From JANXQG01 sp963780045 (lineage in GTDB: Bacteria > Planctomycetota > Planctomycetia > Pirellulales > Thermoguttaceae), in contig CAVZZZ010000001.1 in the NCBI GenBank assembly GCA_963780045.1, positions 5,518,001 to 5,582,000 of the forward strand: a stretch of DNA of 64,000 bases, written 5' to 3'. The position numbers and the translations under genes were made by a program. The first letter of the stretch is position 1. Each line of letters opens with the position of its first letter. Below the pieces are notes generated by a model. That model saw only the letters and a list, made by a program, of their open reading frames with translations. It made no database searches and was not told where the DNA came from. Shown in pieces: positions 44,610 through 53,187 of the stretch.

Positions 44610-44651
44610 CTGGACTCGTTGGCTTTGCCTCCGTGACAACACGAGCATCAT
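44460..44651 (-). CDS. csrA: carbon storage regulator CsrA
   Basis: 63 residues. MLVLSRRQSQRVQLGDSIVL and VRVGIEAPADVPVRRGEL give the complete CsrA fold with the RNA-binding LxLSR and VxIGIxAPxxxxVxR positions. Two adjacent ATGs (44651, 44648) follow AAGGAGG; the second has the better spacing. It represses translation by binding GGA motifs in mRNA leaders. It lies 45 bases after an uncharacterised gene on the same strand and probably shares its promoter. Confidence 0.93.
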   Translation of the reverse strand: MMLVLSRRQSQRVQLGDSIVLTIVRVNGDRVRVGIEAPADVPVRRGELAPRELPENEKRPGAG

Positions 44652-44696
44652 TGGACCTCCTTGTCGCATCGACTTTTGACGTTTGTGGTTTGTGGA

Positions 44697-44993
44697 TCAG
44701 TTGATTTTCAGGCTTTCGCTCAATTGCGTGGTTTGAAACCGTTCTCCGCCGGAACCGTAGAAAAGGATCTTATTGCAGTCCGTTTCCCAGATGGCCGAGA
44801 ACCGAGTGGCGCGGGGCCCGTGCAGGCAGAAGTAGATTCCGCAGGGCTTGTCGCCCCGTCGCAGGATCCGTTCCGTCAAGGGGAAGGCGCCGCTTTGGAG
44901 TTGATATTGATTGCAAATTGTCGTGTTGACGTAGTTCCGAAGATCTTGCACGTTGTCGATCTGTTGAAGACGAGTCAACATTTTCTGATGCAT
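44697..44993 (-). CDS. conserved hypothetical protein upstream of csrA
   Basis: 98 residues from ATG 44993 (MHQKMLTRLQQID); a longer frame to 45029 is possible. Motifs: LRNYVNTTICNQYQL, LLRRGDKPCGIYFCLHGPRA-like stretch around RRGDKPCGIYFCLHGPR, and SAIWETDCNKILFYGSGGER. The strict Cys/His/Gly content and the FYGSGGER end look like a conserved planctomycete family of unknown function. It is less GC-rich than its neighbours. Being next to csrA it may be co-expressed with it. Confidence 0.7.
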   Translation of the reverse strand: MHQKMLTRLQQIDNVQDLRNYVNTTICNQYQLQSGAFPLTERILRRGDKPCGIYFCLHGPRATRFSAIWETDCNKILFYGSGGERFQTTQLSESLKIN

Positions 44994-45301
44994 CGCTCCT
45001 TGTTGGTTGCGCAAGCTGGCATGCAACAAGCCGCCTGCGCGGAGGGGGTAAGATGGGATAACTGCCGCCAGTGAAAACTATCGGCAAATCGCTCGCGGGA
45101 ATTCGCGCTGAGAAACGCCAGATTGCCCGCCGAAGGCGGCCGCGGCAAAAGATTTTCCGGTGACGCTAGTTGTTGAAGCGCAAGAAGATAGGGCGGTAGC
45201 CGCGTTCGTCCGGCGCACCGAAAGCGGAATTTGGCTCAAGTTCCCAGTCAAGCGGCATAGGCGGAACAGCCGAACTTGTCGTTCTATCTTCACGAAGTTG
45301 G

Positions 45302-46540
45302 CTACGTCGAACAGGCGATGTCCCGCTGGCCGAGGAACTTCTGCCGCAGCCACCGGTTCCACCAGAGCAACTGGGCGCGGAAGACACGGGGGGGAAAATA
45401 CGTGAAGCGATAGCTGGATCGCAGGCTCGTCCGCCAGGCTGCCTTGGAAGACGGATCGCCCGTTCCGAGATCGTAAAGCCGGTCGCCGCGGCGGTGCCCG
45501 TCTTCGAGCATGAGCTTCTGCAACACGAGTCCTGGCCGCAGCGGGGCAAAACGGGGATCAAAACCCTTTCGCAGTCCGTAGACGGCGCCCTTCCAGCAAT
45601 AGTTGTAAGCAAATGCGGCCGGTTGGCCGTCGAAGCACAGAAGGTTGATGTCCGCGGCGTCCCAGGGCTCGGCGGCGGCGTGGGCCTCGCGGAAGAAATC
45701 GCCGAATCGGTCGTGGCAAAGGTTGGTCTTGTCGCCCCCCTCGCCCTGCCAACTGGACTGCGCAAGGGCAACGCAGGTAGCATAGGGATCCGCTAGAGTC
45801 CCGGCTTGTAGGTCCGTTCTGCCGGAATGGACTACTGAGCATGGAACGGCGGCTGGGGTTGACGGCTCCGGCGCGTCTCGCAGTCGGTCAAGTCCCGCTC
45901 GGCAAGCAGGACCTACTTCGCCGGTACTATGAGCGCCGCCGCGGCAGCGAATGAATTCCACTTTGCCCTGTTCGGCCATACGGCGCTGGAGGCGGTCGAC
46001 GTTCTTGCGGAACTTCGGCTCGCGGCCGAGCCAATACTCGTGCCACGTTTCTGGCAGTTCAACGAGTGAAGCTTGGTCCCATTTCTGGCCGTGCGCCGCA
46101 AAACCGGCTTGCGCCATCGCCCGTTCCGTACGGCCCAGATCGCCGCCGTCGACATCGACCCAACGCAGATCGAGCACGTCCCAGTCCCGCGGCGTGGCGC
46201 GGAGATGCCGTAAGCCGGCCGTCAGCGTCGTTGTGGCGCAAGGTCCGATTGGACCATAGAAGCTCGCCCAATCGTGCAAGGGGTAAGTCAAGACTCGCAG
46301 CCGGCCGACGCGCGTCGCCTCCGGCCGCACGACCAACGGCAGTATCCCTACGGGCTGGCCTGTATCGCTTGCAACCAAAACTCGCAGCCTTTGCCCGGCG
46401 CCGAAATGCTTCCAGTAGCATTCCAGCCATTCCAGGCTATGAAAGAAGCTCGCGGCGGCCGTCCGCGCCAACAGCTCCCGCCAGGCGTGGCGGAAGCTGC
46501 CCAAGGCTTCGATCCGGTTGAGTTCCTGAACTTCAATCAT
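45302..46540 (-). CDS. FemAB/GNAT-like (CelD-type) acyltransferase
   Basis: 412 residues from ATG 46540 (MIEVQELNRIEALGS); upstream residues come from the repeat at 46544-46651. FFHSLEWLECYWKHFG at the start, RVLVASDTGQPVGILPLVV, and the second GNAT half INLLCFDGQPAAFAYNYCWK with YDLGTGDPSSKAAWR match the BcsL/CelD acetyltransferase type, often tied to polysaccharide synthesis. Its middle contains a repeat insert (45798-45923). The minus-strand sequence beyond the stop, in another frame, continues protein-like to 45166 (MPLDWELEPNSAFGAPDERG), so a frameshift may have removed about 45 residues. Confidence 0.78.
   Translation of the reverse strand: MIEVQELNRIEALGSFRHAWRELLARTAAASFFHSLEWLECYWKHFGAGQRLRVLVASDTGQPVGILPLVVRPEATRVGRLRVLTYPLHDWASFYGPIGPCATTTLTAGLRHLRATPRDWDVLDLRWVDVDGGDLGRTERAMAQAGFAAHGQKWDQASLVELPETWHEYWLGREPKFRKNVDRLQRRMAEQGKVEFIRCRGGAHSTGEVGPACRAGLDRLRDAPEPSTPAAVPCSVVHSGRTDLQAGTLADPYATCVALAQSSWQGEGGDKTNLCHDRFGDFFREAHAAAEPWDAADINLLCFDGQPAAFAYNYCWKGAVYGLRKGFDPRFAPLRPGLVLQKLMLEDGHRRGDRLYDLGTGDPSSKAAWRTSLRSSYRFTYFPPRVFRAQLLWWNRWLRQKFLGQRDIACST
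45798..45923. repeat. in-frame TGTAGGTCC/GGACCTAC palindromic insert
   Basis: GGCTTGTAGGTCCGTTCTGCC at one end faces CGGCAAGCAGGACCTACTTC at the other. On the minus strand it reads VGPACRAGLDRLR ... GRTDLQAGTLAD, an extra 42-residue segment between the two acyltransferase halves. Confidence 0.75.
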
Positions 46541-46543
46541 GGC

Positions 46544-46651
46544 GGTAGGGTGGGACAAGATCGCTTCAAGCGATCGCAGGCCCACCATGAACGTCGCGTT
46601 GTCGAGTCTGGTGGGCCCGCGCCTGCTGCGCAGTCTTGTCCCAGCCTACCT
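46544..46651. repeat. 108-bp GTAGGGTGGGACAAG inverted-repeat element, copy 2
   Basis: GTAGGGTGGGACAAGATCGC at the left and CTTGTCCCAGCCTAC at the right, with GGCCCACCATGAAC and GTCTGGTGGGCCC inside. Same length and ends as 37173-37280. It lies immediately upstream of the acyltransferase gene and extends its open frame artificially. Confidence 0.88.
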
Positions 46652-46929
46652 CGCAAGCCCCATGCCGGTCGCGCGTTTGCTCGTCTGATGCCCTGCAATG
46701 CAAGTCTACCCCGGAGAATCCGCGCGAAATGCCGATCTCTCGCTCGAGCGCCGTGATGCATTTCTTCATCCGGGTGGCGAAACGACAACATCCGGGACCG
46801 CCGATGCTCACCGCCCTGCCCACTTCTCGCCGGCGGCAACGAGCGAGTAGAATGGAGACTTGGGAACGGATACCGCTACAGCCAATGAGTCCGACAAGGC
46901 CGCACCGATCAACCGCAAAGGGACGAACC

Positions 46930-47166
46930 ATGAAATACAGACTCGCGACCCCGTCGTTTGCGTTGGCGCTTGTGCTCGTCAGTGCCGCAGCCGGTTACTC
47001 CCAATCATCCACAAAAGCCAAAGAGGCCGAATTGAAAGGCGAGGCTGCCCGGAACAAGGAGTTGCGACGCGCCAAAGAGGACCTCGAGGAGACCTTTCGC
47101 CACCGGCCGGACTACCCAGGACTCAAGAAAAGTCACGACGCATTCCGTGCGCAGTTGGAAGATTAG
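46930..47166 (+). CDS. small secreted charged protein
   Basis: 78 residues from ATG 46930 behind CAAAGGGACGAACC. A signal peptide (TPSFALALVLVSAAAGY) precedes a highly charged helical stretch (KAKEAELKGEAARNKELRRA, EDLEETFRHRPDYPG). It ends 18 bases before the MoxR gene on the same strand, so it may belong to that operon. No known family recognised. Confidence 0.65.
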   Translation: MKYRLATPSFALALVLVSAAAGYSQSSTKAKEAELKGEAARNKELRRAKEDLEETFRHRPDYPGLKKSHDAFRAQLED

Positions 47167-47184
47167 CACCTTAGCAGAGCCACC

Positions 47185-48123
47185 ATGACTCCAACCGAAA
47201 CGCTAATCGCCAAGCTGCGCGAAAACATCGGCCGCGTCGTCCTGGGACAGAGCGAGGTCGTCCGGCTCACCGTCGTCGCTTTGCTGGCCGGCGAGCATAT
47301 CTTGCTGGAAGATGTGCCGGGCGTGGGCAAGACGCTCGTCGGCAAGGCCGTCGCTCGCAGCCTGGCAAGCGAGTTCCGCCGCATCCAGTTCACGCCCGAT
47401 TTGCTGCCCGGCGACATCACGGGCAGCAGCGTCTATAGCCCTGAAACGCGGCAGTTCTCGTTCAATGCCGGGCCGATCTTCGCCAACATCGTGCTGGCGG
47501 ACGAGATCAATCGGGCAACCCCGCGGACGCAAAGCGCCTTGCTGGAGGCGATGAGCGAACGGCAGGTCTCCTTCGACGGCCAGACGCACCCGCTGCCGCG
47601 GCCGTTCATGGTCGTCGCTACGCAGAATCCGGTCGAGTTCGAGGGCACGTATCCTTTGCCCGAAAGCCAGCTCGACCGCTTTCTGCTGCGGATTCCGATG
47701 GGCTATCCGGCGCGAGAAATCGAATTGCAGGTCTTGGCGAGCCATCGCAATGGCGAGCCGGTGGACGTGTTGCAGCCGGCGATCGAGTGCCGCGACGTGA
47801 TCGAGCTTCAAGAAGCGGTTCGACGGGTGGCGGTCGATGCGGCCCTTGACGGCTATCTGTTGGACATCGTGCTGGCCACGCGGCGGTGCGAGGAACTGCA
47901 CGTGGGCGCGAGCATGCGCGGGGCACTGGCCTTGTACCGCGCGGTGCAGGCCGCGGCCCTCGTCGCTGGGCGTAGCTACGTCGTGCCCGACGACATCAAG
48001 TCGCTCGCCGTACCGGTGCTGGCCCATCGCGTGATCCCCAAAGGCTATCTGCACGGCGGGCAGCGGCAGGCGGTGGAAGCGCTCGTCGAGCGGCTGGTGG
48101 AGGAAGTGCGTGTGCCGGGGTAA
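47185..48123 (+). CDS. MoxR family AAA+ ATPase
   Basis: 312 residues. Walker A in EDVPGVGKTLVGKAVA, Walker B in NIVLADEINRATPRTQSALL, sensor ATQNPVEFEGTYPLPESQLD and the arginine finger in LDRFLLRIPMGYP. MoxR proteins act as chaperones in assembling complexes and typically sit, as here, before DUF58 and transglutaminase genes. Complete in length. Confidence 0.94.
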   Translation: MTPTETLIAKLRENIGRVVLGQSEVVRLTVVALLAGEHILLEDVPGVGKTLVGKAVARSLASEFRRIQFTPDLLPGDITGSSVYSPETRQFSFNAGPIFANIVLADEINRATPRTQSALLEAMSERQVSFDGQTHPLPRPFMVVATQNPVEFEGTYPLPESQLDRFLLRIPMGYPAREIELQVLASHRNGEPVDVLQPAIECRDVIELQEAVRRVAVDAALDGYLLDIVLATRRCEELHVGASMRGALALYRAVQAAALVAGRSYVVPDDIKSLAVPVLAHRVIPKGYLHGGQRQAVEALVERLVEEVRVPG

Positions 48124-48128
48124 CTTTG

Positions 48129-48249
48129 GAGTGCGAAGGCTTGCCTTCGCCATTTAAAACGCCGGATAGCGCAGGAAAACGTTTGAATAGGATTGGCTTG
48201 AAAGGGTAGGATAGCCAATTGAAAAGCGAAAGCAAGCCTTCGCACTCAA
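48129..48249. repeat. GAGTGCGAAGGC inverted-repeat element
   Basis: GAGTGCGAAGGCTTGCCTTCGC faces GCGAAAGCAAGCCTTCGCACTC (arms about 22 bases, one indel) across about 77 bases. It fills the gap between the MoxR and DUF58 genes and creates a spurious in-frame start (MKSESKPSHSK) upstream of the DUF58 ATG at 48264. Confidence 0.82.
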
Positions 48250-48263
48250 AAGACGGATCCGCC

Positions 48264-49451
48264 ATGAAAGCACGACGCCGCATCGCTTTCACGCGGGAAG
48301 GCTGGCAGTACCTGGTGATCTTCCTGCTGGTCTTCTTCGGCGCCTTGATCAACGACGTGAACTTGCTGCTGATCTTGGGCGGGATGCTGGCCTGCCCGCT
48401 CCTGCTGAGCCATCATTTGGCCAAGCGTACGCTGGGCGGGCTGGCCGTGCAGCGGCGCCTGCCGCGGGCGATCTGCGCGGGCGATCTTTTGGTTGCCCAC
48501 GTTTCGATCGCCAATACGCGGCGGCGGCTGGGAGGTTGGATTCTGGCTGTGGAAGACACTATCCAGCGGCTGGGCAACGGCAGCACCCACTATCGCGCGG
48601 AACCGGTCTGCCGGCCGACTGTGCTTTTCCCGTACGTTGCGGCGCGGCAGACGGCCAGCGGAGATTATCGCGGCCGGCTCACGCGGCGCGGCCGCTACAG
48701 CCTGGGCCCCCTACGGGTTTCGACGCGATTCCCGTTCGGCTTGTTCCGTTACTGGTTCAATTGCGGCACGACAGCCACGCTGACGGTCATGCCGCGCCTG
48801 GGCCGGTTGACGCAGAGTTGGCGAACGCTGCGACACGAATCGTTCGCCGGCAGCGAGCGCCGCGAGCACCGGCCCGGCATCGACGGCGACTTTTACGGAC
48901 TGCGACCCTGGCAGCGCGGCGACAGCAGCCGCTGGATCCACTGGCGGACAACCGTGCGCACGGGCGAGGTCATGGTGCGGCAGTTGGAGCAACCGCACAG
49001 CCGCGATGCGGCGATTGTCTTGAACCTCTGGCAGCCGCAGGTGCCCGACGACGCGCAACAGGAGAACGTCGAGCTGGCCGTGAGTTTTTCCGCCACGCTG
49101 GCCAGCGAGCTATGCCGCGCCGGCAGCAGCGATGTTTTCCTGATCGCAGCCGATCCTCAGCCGCGGCTTACCGGCGGCCCCGGTTCGTCGGCTCTGCTGC
49201 AAGACATCATGGAGCGGCTGGCCGTTATCGAGACCGGCGATGGCGACCGCCTGCCGGAGTTACTTCAGCTTGCCGCCGCGGGAATTGCGCCGGGCACGGA
49301 GATCGTTCTGGTGAGCACGCAGCCCGTGGACCTCGCGAGTCCGGCTTATGCCGGCCGCGTGCCCGGCGAAGTGTCGAGGCGAATCGGCGGACGCGGCTTG
49401 CGGACAGTGGACACGTCAAGCGCAAGCCTGGAGAAGTTGTTCGTGCCGTGA
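48264..49451 (+). CDS. DUF58 protein (vWA-like) of a MoxR operon
   Basis: 395 residues from ATG 48264. Two membrane helices at residues 15-50, a beta-rich middle domain (RLTRRGRYSLGPLRVSTRFP) and the DUF58 signature GLRPWQRGDSSRWIHWRTT, which includes the vWA-like metal-site region. Its role in the MoxR system is unknown; it probably presents an extracytoplasmic domain. It is separated from moxR only by the 121-base repeat, and the transglutaminase gene follows. Confidence 0.9.
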   Translation: MKARRRIAFTREGWQYLVIFLLVFFGALINDVNLLLILGGMLACPLLLSHHLAKRTLGGLAVQRRLPRAICAGDLLVAHVSIANTRRRLGGWILAVEDTIQRLGNGSTHYRAEPVCRPTVLFPYVAARQTASGDYRGRLTRRGRYSLGPLRVSTRFPFGLFRYWFNCGTTATLTVMPRLGRLTQSWRTLRHESFAGSERREHRPGIDGDFYGLRPWQRGDSSRWIHWRTTVRTGEVMVRQLEQPHSRDAAIVLNLWQPQVPDDAQQENVELAVSFSATLASELCRAGSSDVFLIAADPQPRLTGGPGSSALLQDIMERLAVIETGDGDRLPELLQLAAAGIAPGTEIVLVSTQPVDLASPAYAGRVPGEVSRRIGGRGLRTVDTSSASLEKLFVP

Positions 49452-49597
49452 GTAGCGGAGAAACACCAAATGAAGAAACTCGAAATACGAAACAAATCTG
49501 AATAACGAAATCGGGATAGTTGAAACGGCATTTTGAACACTTGCTATTCGAATTTGTTTCGGATTTTGTGCTTGGTAATTGAGATTTCCGCCAAACC

Positions 49598-52102
49598 TTG
49601 CCTTTCCGTAAAGTGAACCTCAAACACCTGCTCTCGATCGTCATAGCCGCGCTCACCGCGCTCGGCGCGATACTCTATTCGATGGGGGCGCAACAGTCGT
49701 GGATGGCGCTGGGGTTATGGATGGCAGCCATTTCCTCGCTGGTCGTCACCGATTTTCTCCGCTTCATCCGCTTGCCGCGCTCTGTCGGTTCCGTATTGAT
49801 GTGGTGCGCGCTGATCGTATTCTTGCTGCATTTCTTTCTCACCTGGGACGCCCGAATGCTCGTCGGCCACAGCCCGGACTGGCAGTTGGAAAGCGTGGTC
49901 AACGTCTTGATATTTTTGCAATGCGTCTTGTTGTTCCAGGAAAAGGACGCGCGGGCCTACGGCTGGCTCGGCGTGATGAGCCTCTTGCAAGTCGTCGTGG
50001 CGGCGCGCTACAGCCGCGGCGTCGGTTTCGGCAGCCTGCTGGTCGTTTACACGATAGTCGGCATATTTGCGTTGTCGCTGCTGGCATTGTATGGGCACCG
50101 CGGCCGGCAGGGGAAGGAAGAAAGGGAGAAGGGGAGAAAACGGGAGACCAGCTCCCTTTCTCCCCTTCTCCCCGTCTCGCCTGCTTCCCTTTCGCCCCGG
50201 CGCTGGCCGCTGGCAGGAGCGCAGCCCGAATTCAGCAGCGGGCCAACGGGAAGCGGCGCGTCGGGCATCGTGCCGGAGTTCTTCGCCCGGTTGTCGTTGG
50301 TGATCGTCGGCGGGCTGTTCTTGGCAACGGTGATCTTCTACGCGGTGCCGCGTCCTCGCATTCCCTCCTTTCGCGGAAGAGACACGCATCGCTCGCTTTC
50401 CATCGTCGGCTTCAACGAGAAGATTCTGCTGGGATCGCTGAGCGACACGATCGAAAGCCGCGAGGAAGTCATGCGCGTGCAGTTCCTCGACGCCCGCACG
50501 CGGCAGCCTTGCCCCGTCAGAACAGCGGAGGTCTATTTGCGCGGAGCGGAAGTGAATTGGTACTTCCAGAACGAGTGGTTTCGCACGCCGCCGCCGGTTT
50601 ATCAAAGCGCCAACCGGCAAGCGGAGGAGCCGGAAGATCTGTCGTGGGACGCCGCCTTCCCGCTCGGTGAATTCGATCCTGCCTTCAGAATCGCTCCGCC
50701 GGTTTTGCAACATTCAATTCTCGAACCGAATCTCGATCGTTACGAGCTGTTCTACGTCTGGCCACTTGCCGAACGGTTCGGCACGCCAAGATTCGTGCGT
50801 TACGTTCCTGACGGCCAAAGGCTCACGCGCAAAGTCGGCATCGGATTCGAGCCGCCGCCGGACGAGTTTACGTTCGAAGTGAAGACTGGTGGTTTGTTGG
50901 ACGGCAGCCAGCCCGAATTGATGCCGGTGCGCCGCAAAGTGCGGCCGCAGCCGCTGCTGCAAATGCCTCAAGGCAAATGGTCGCTGCCGCGGCTGACGGC
51001 CATAGCCGCGCGGTGGCGGACTGAGGCCGGCCTGGCGCAGCAGGAACACGAGAAAATCGCCCGCCTGTTTGAACAGCAGCTTTCCTTGTCGGGCCAGTTC
51101 CACTATTCGCTGCAAGGCGTCCAACGGGACGAATCGATGGACGCCGTCGAAGACTTCGTCTCGATCCATCCCAGCGGCCATTGCGAGTTTTTTGCCACCG
51201 CCTTGGCCATGATGCTTCGCAGCCAGGGAATTCCGTCGCGGGTAGTGATGGGCTACCGCTGCGACGAGTGGGACCCGCAGGCCGAGTGCTTCCAAGTGCG
51301 GCAACTGCACGCGCACGCTTGGGTGGAGGCCTACCTCGATCCACGGCAAGTTCCGCTGTCGCTCCGCCGCGCCGATCCGCGGCGGTGGTCCTTGGGCGGC
51401 TGGTTGCGGCTGGACGGAACGCCCGGCGACGACCTGGGCACGGCCGCCGCTGACCGCACGACGTTAGGCGCGTTAGGGGCCCGCTGGCACTCCTTCCAGC
51501 ACTATTGGGAACACTATATCGCCGACATGGACAACAAAAAGCAGCAGGAGTCGGTCTATGAGCCGATCAAGCGGGCACTAAGCGCGTTTGCCGGCGGCCT
51601 GTTCAGTTGGAACGCTTGGCGAGAGACTTTCGCCGGTATTTGGAACGCCTTGGCGGGACTGCTGGATAGCGGTATCATGGGGAAACTGGCGGTTGGGGCG
51701 CTGATTATCGCCGCGACGTCGGCGGTCGCGTTGGCGGGTTGGTGGCTCGCACGGCTCGTGCGGTGGCTCTGGCGGCGACTTTCCGGAAGCGGCGCCCCGT
51801 GCTCGCAAAGAACTCGCGAAGCGGTCGAATTCTATCACCGTTTCGAGCAAGTCGCCGCGGAGCACGGGCTGTTGCGCAGGGACGGGCAGACGCCGCGCGA
51901 GTTCGCTCGCGACGCCGGCGCGAAGTTTGCCGGCGCCGCCGGACGGCCCGAGCTGGCCTTCCGCGCGGAGCAGGTGGCCGAGGCCTTTTACTTCGTGCGC
52001 TTCGGACGGCAAGAGTTGGATGCATCGGCCGCGGAAACGGTCCGGCACGCGTTGGAGGAACTAAGTGCCGCTATCGGAACCGATCGACTATCGGCACAGT
52101 GA
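49598..52102 (+). CDS. TgpA-type membrane transglutaminase
   Basis: 834 residues; TTG at 49598 or GTG at 49613, neither with a clear ribosome site. Five or six N-terminal membrane helices are followed by a periplasmic transglutaminase core: Cys in IHPSGHCEFFATALAMMLRS, His in RQLHAHAWVEAYL, and Asp in WLRLDGTPGDD. A single helix and a C-terminal DUF4129 tail (VEFYHRFEQVAAEHGLL, TPREFARDAG) complete it. TgpA relatives remodel peptides or proteins in the cell envelope. A palindromic repeat (50107-50199) inserts a charged/Ser-Pro loop between helices. Confidence 0.92.
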   Translation: MPFRKVNLKHLLSIVIAALTALGAILYSMGAQQSWMALGLWMAAISSLVVTDFLRFIRLPRSVGSVLMWCALIVFLLHFFLTWDARMLVGHSPDWQLESVVNVLIFLQCVLLFQEKDARAYGWLGVMSLLQVVVAARYSRGVGFGSLLVVYTIVGIFALSLLALYGHRGRQGKEEREKGRKRETSSLSPLLPVSPASLSPRRWPLAGAQPEFSSGPTGSGASGIVPEFFARLSLVIVGGLFLATVIFYAVPRPRIPSFRGRDTHRSLSIVGFNEKILLGSLSDTIESREEVMRVQFLDARTRQPCPVRTAEVYLRGAEVNWYFQNEWFRTPPPVYQSANRQAEEPEDLSWDAAFPLGEFDPAFRIAPPVLQHSILEPNLDRYELFYVWPLAERFGTPRFVRYVPDGQRLTRKVGIGFEPPPDEFTFEVKTGGLLDGSQPELMPVRRKVRPQPLLQMPQGKWSLPRLTAIAARWRTEAGLAQQEHEKIARLFEQQLSLSGQFHYSLQGVQRDESMDAVEDFVSIHPSGHCEFFATALAMMLRSQGIPSRVVMGYRCDEWDPQAECFQVRQLHAHAWVEAYLDPRQVPLSLRRADPRRWSLGGWLRLDGTPGDDLGTAAADRTTLGALGARWHSFQHYWEHYIADMDNKKQQESVYEPIKRALSAFAGGLFSWNAWRETFAGIWNALAGLLDSGIMGKLAVGALIIAATSAVALAGWWLARLVRWLWRRLSGSGAPCSQRTREAVEFYHRFEQVAAEHGLLRRDGQTPREFARDAGAKFAGAAGRPELAFRAEQVAEAFYFVRFGRQELDASAAETVRHALEELSAAIGTDRLSAQ
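50107..50199. repeat. in-frame AGGGAGAAGGGGAGAA / TTCTCCCCTTCTCCC palindrome
   Basis: A purine tract (GGGAAGGAAGAAAGGGAGAA...GGGAGAC) faces its complement (CTCCCTTTCTCCCCTTCTCC...CTTCCC). It is read as a Lys/Glu/Arg-rich then Ser/Pro/Leu-rich loop in the TgpA-type protein. Confidence 0.78.
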
Positions 52103-52147
52103 CCGCATCAGTATCAGTTTTGTTAGGGACTCTAAAGCAGCGCTATC

Positions 52148-53182
52148 ATGAAAATCGGTTTGGTGGGATATCAAGGTTCGGGCAAGAGCACGGTTTTCGA
52201 ATGGCTGACTGGTCAACGGCCCGATCCGGCGCTGGGGCACACGTCGCAAAGCGCGATGGCCGTCATCCCCGAGCCTCGGGTCGAGGGACTCTGCGGCATC
52301 TACAAGCCGAAGAAGGTGACGCTCGCCTCGCTGGAGATCGTCGATACTCCCGGACTCAGCCGCAGCCACGAGGGGAGCGCCGCCCGGCTGGCGCTGATTC
52401 GCGAAGCCGGCTGCCTGGTGCTGGTGGTTGACGCCTTCAGCCGTAGCGATCCGCAAACCGATTTGGAAGCCTTCGATGCCGACCTGACGCTCGCCGACAT
52501 GGAGATCGTCACCAACCGCATTGCCCGCGTGGAGGAATCGCTCCGCAAGCCGCTGCCCAAGCAAGAGCGCGAGGGGCTGGAAATCGAGCAGGCGACGCTG
52601 AAGACCGTGCTGGAGGCCCTGGAGCGCGGCAAGCCGCTGCGGGAAAGCGAAATGACCGACGACCAGCGCCGCGTGACCCGCGCGTTTCGGCTCTTCGGCG
52701 AGAAACCGCGCGTCATTTTCTTCAATACGGCGGACGATGAGTCTAAGCCCGATCGGTTTACGTCGCTCGGCACGCCGCAGACGCCCGTCGTTGCCATTCC
52801 CGCCGGGCTCGAACTTGAGCTTGCCCGCATGAGTCCCCAAGACCGGGCCGAATTCCAGAAAGAAATGGGCGTCGGGGGCGCCGACCGCGACGGGCTGATC
52901 CGCCTGCTCATGAAAACTTCCGGGCAGCGGCTCTTCCTAACGGCCGGAGAAAAAGAAGTCCGCACTTGGCTCTTGCACGAGGGCGGAACCGCCCTGGACG
53001 CCGCCGCCTCCATCCACACCGACCTGGCCAAGGGTTTCATCCGCGCCGAAATCTTCGACTACCGCGACCTCATGCGGCTGGGCAGCGAACGCGAGCTGAA
53101 GGCCAACCACCTCGTCCGGCAGGAGCCGAAGGGCTATGTGATTCAGGATGACGACCTCCTATTCATTCATTTTAGCAAGTAG
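52148..53182 (+). CDS. YchF/Obg-like GTPase with TGS domain
   Basis: 344 residues. G1 GYQGSGKST (instead of GxPNVGKST), G3 EIVDTPGLSRSH, FFNTADDE in the place of the guanine/adenine recognition motif, and the C-terminal TGS-like end RTWLLHEGGTALDAAASIH, GFIRAEIFDYRDL, GYVIQDDDLLFIHF. YchF proteins are ribosome-associated ATPases. The G1 difference and shorter length mark a divergent paralogue rather than housekeeping YchF. Starts 45 bases after the transglutaminase. Confidence 0.85.
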   Translation: MKIGLVGYQGSGKSTVFEWLTGQRPDPALGHTSQSAMAVIPEPRVEGLCGIYKPKKVTLASLEIVDTPGLSRSHEGSAARLALIREAGCLVLVVDAFSRSDPQTDLEAFDADLTLADMEIVTNRIARVEESLRKPLPKQEREGLEIEQATLKTVLEALERGKPLRESEMTDDQRRVTRAFRLFGEKPRVIFFNTADDESKPDRFTSLGTPQTPVVAIPAGLELELARMSPQDRAEFQKEMGVGGADRDGLIRLLMKTSGQRLFLTAGEKEVRTWLLHEGGTALDAAASIHTDLAKGFIRAEIFDYRDLMRLGSERELKANHLVRQEPKGYVIQDDDLLFIHFSK

Positions 53183-53187
53183 TTCGC

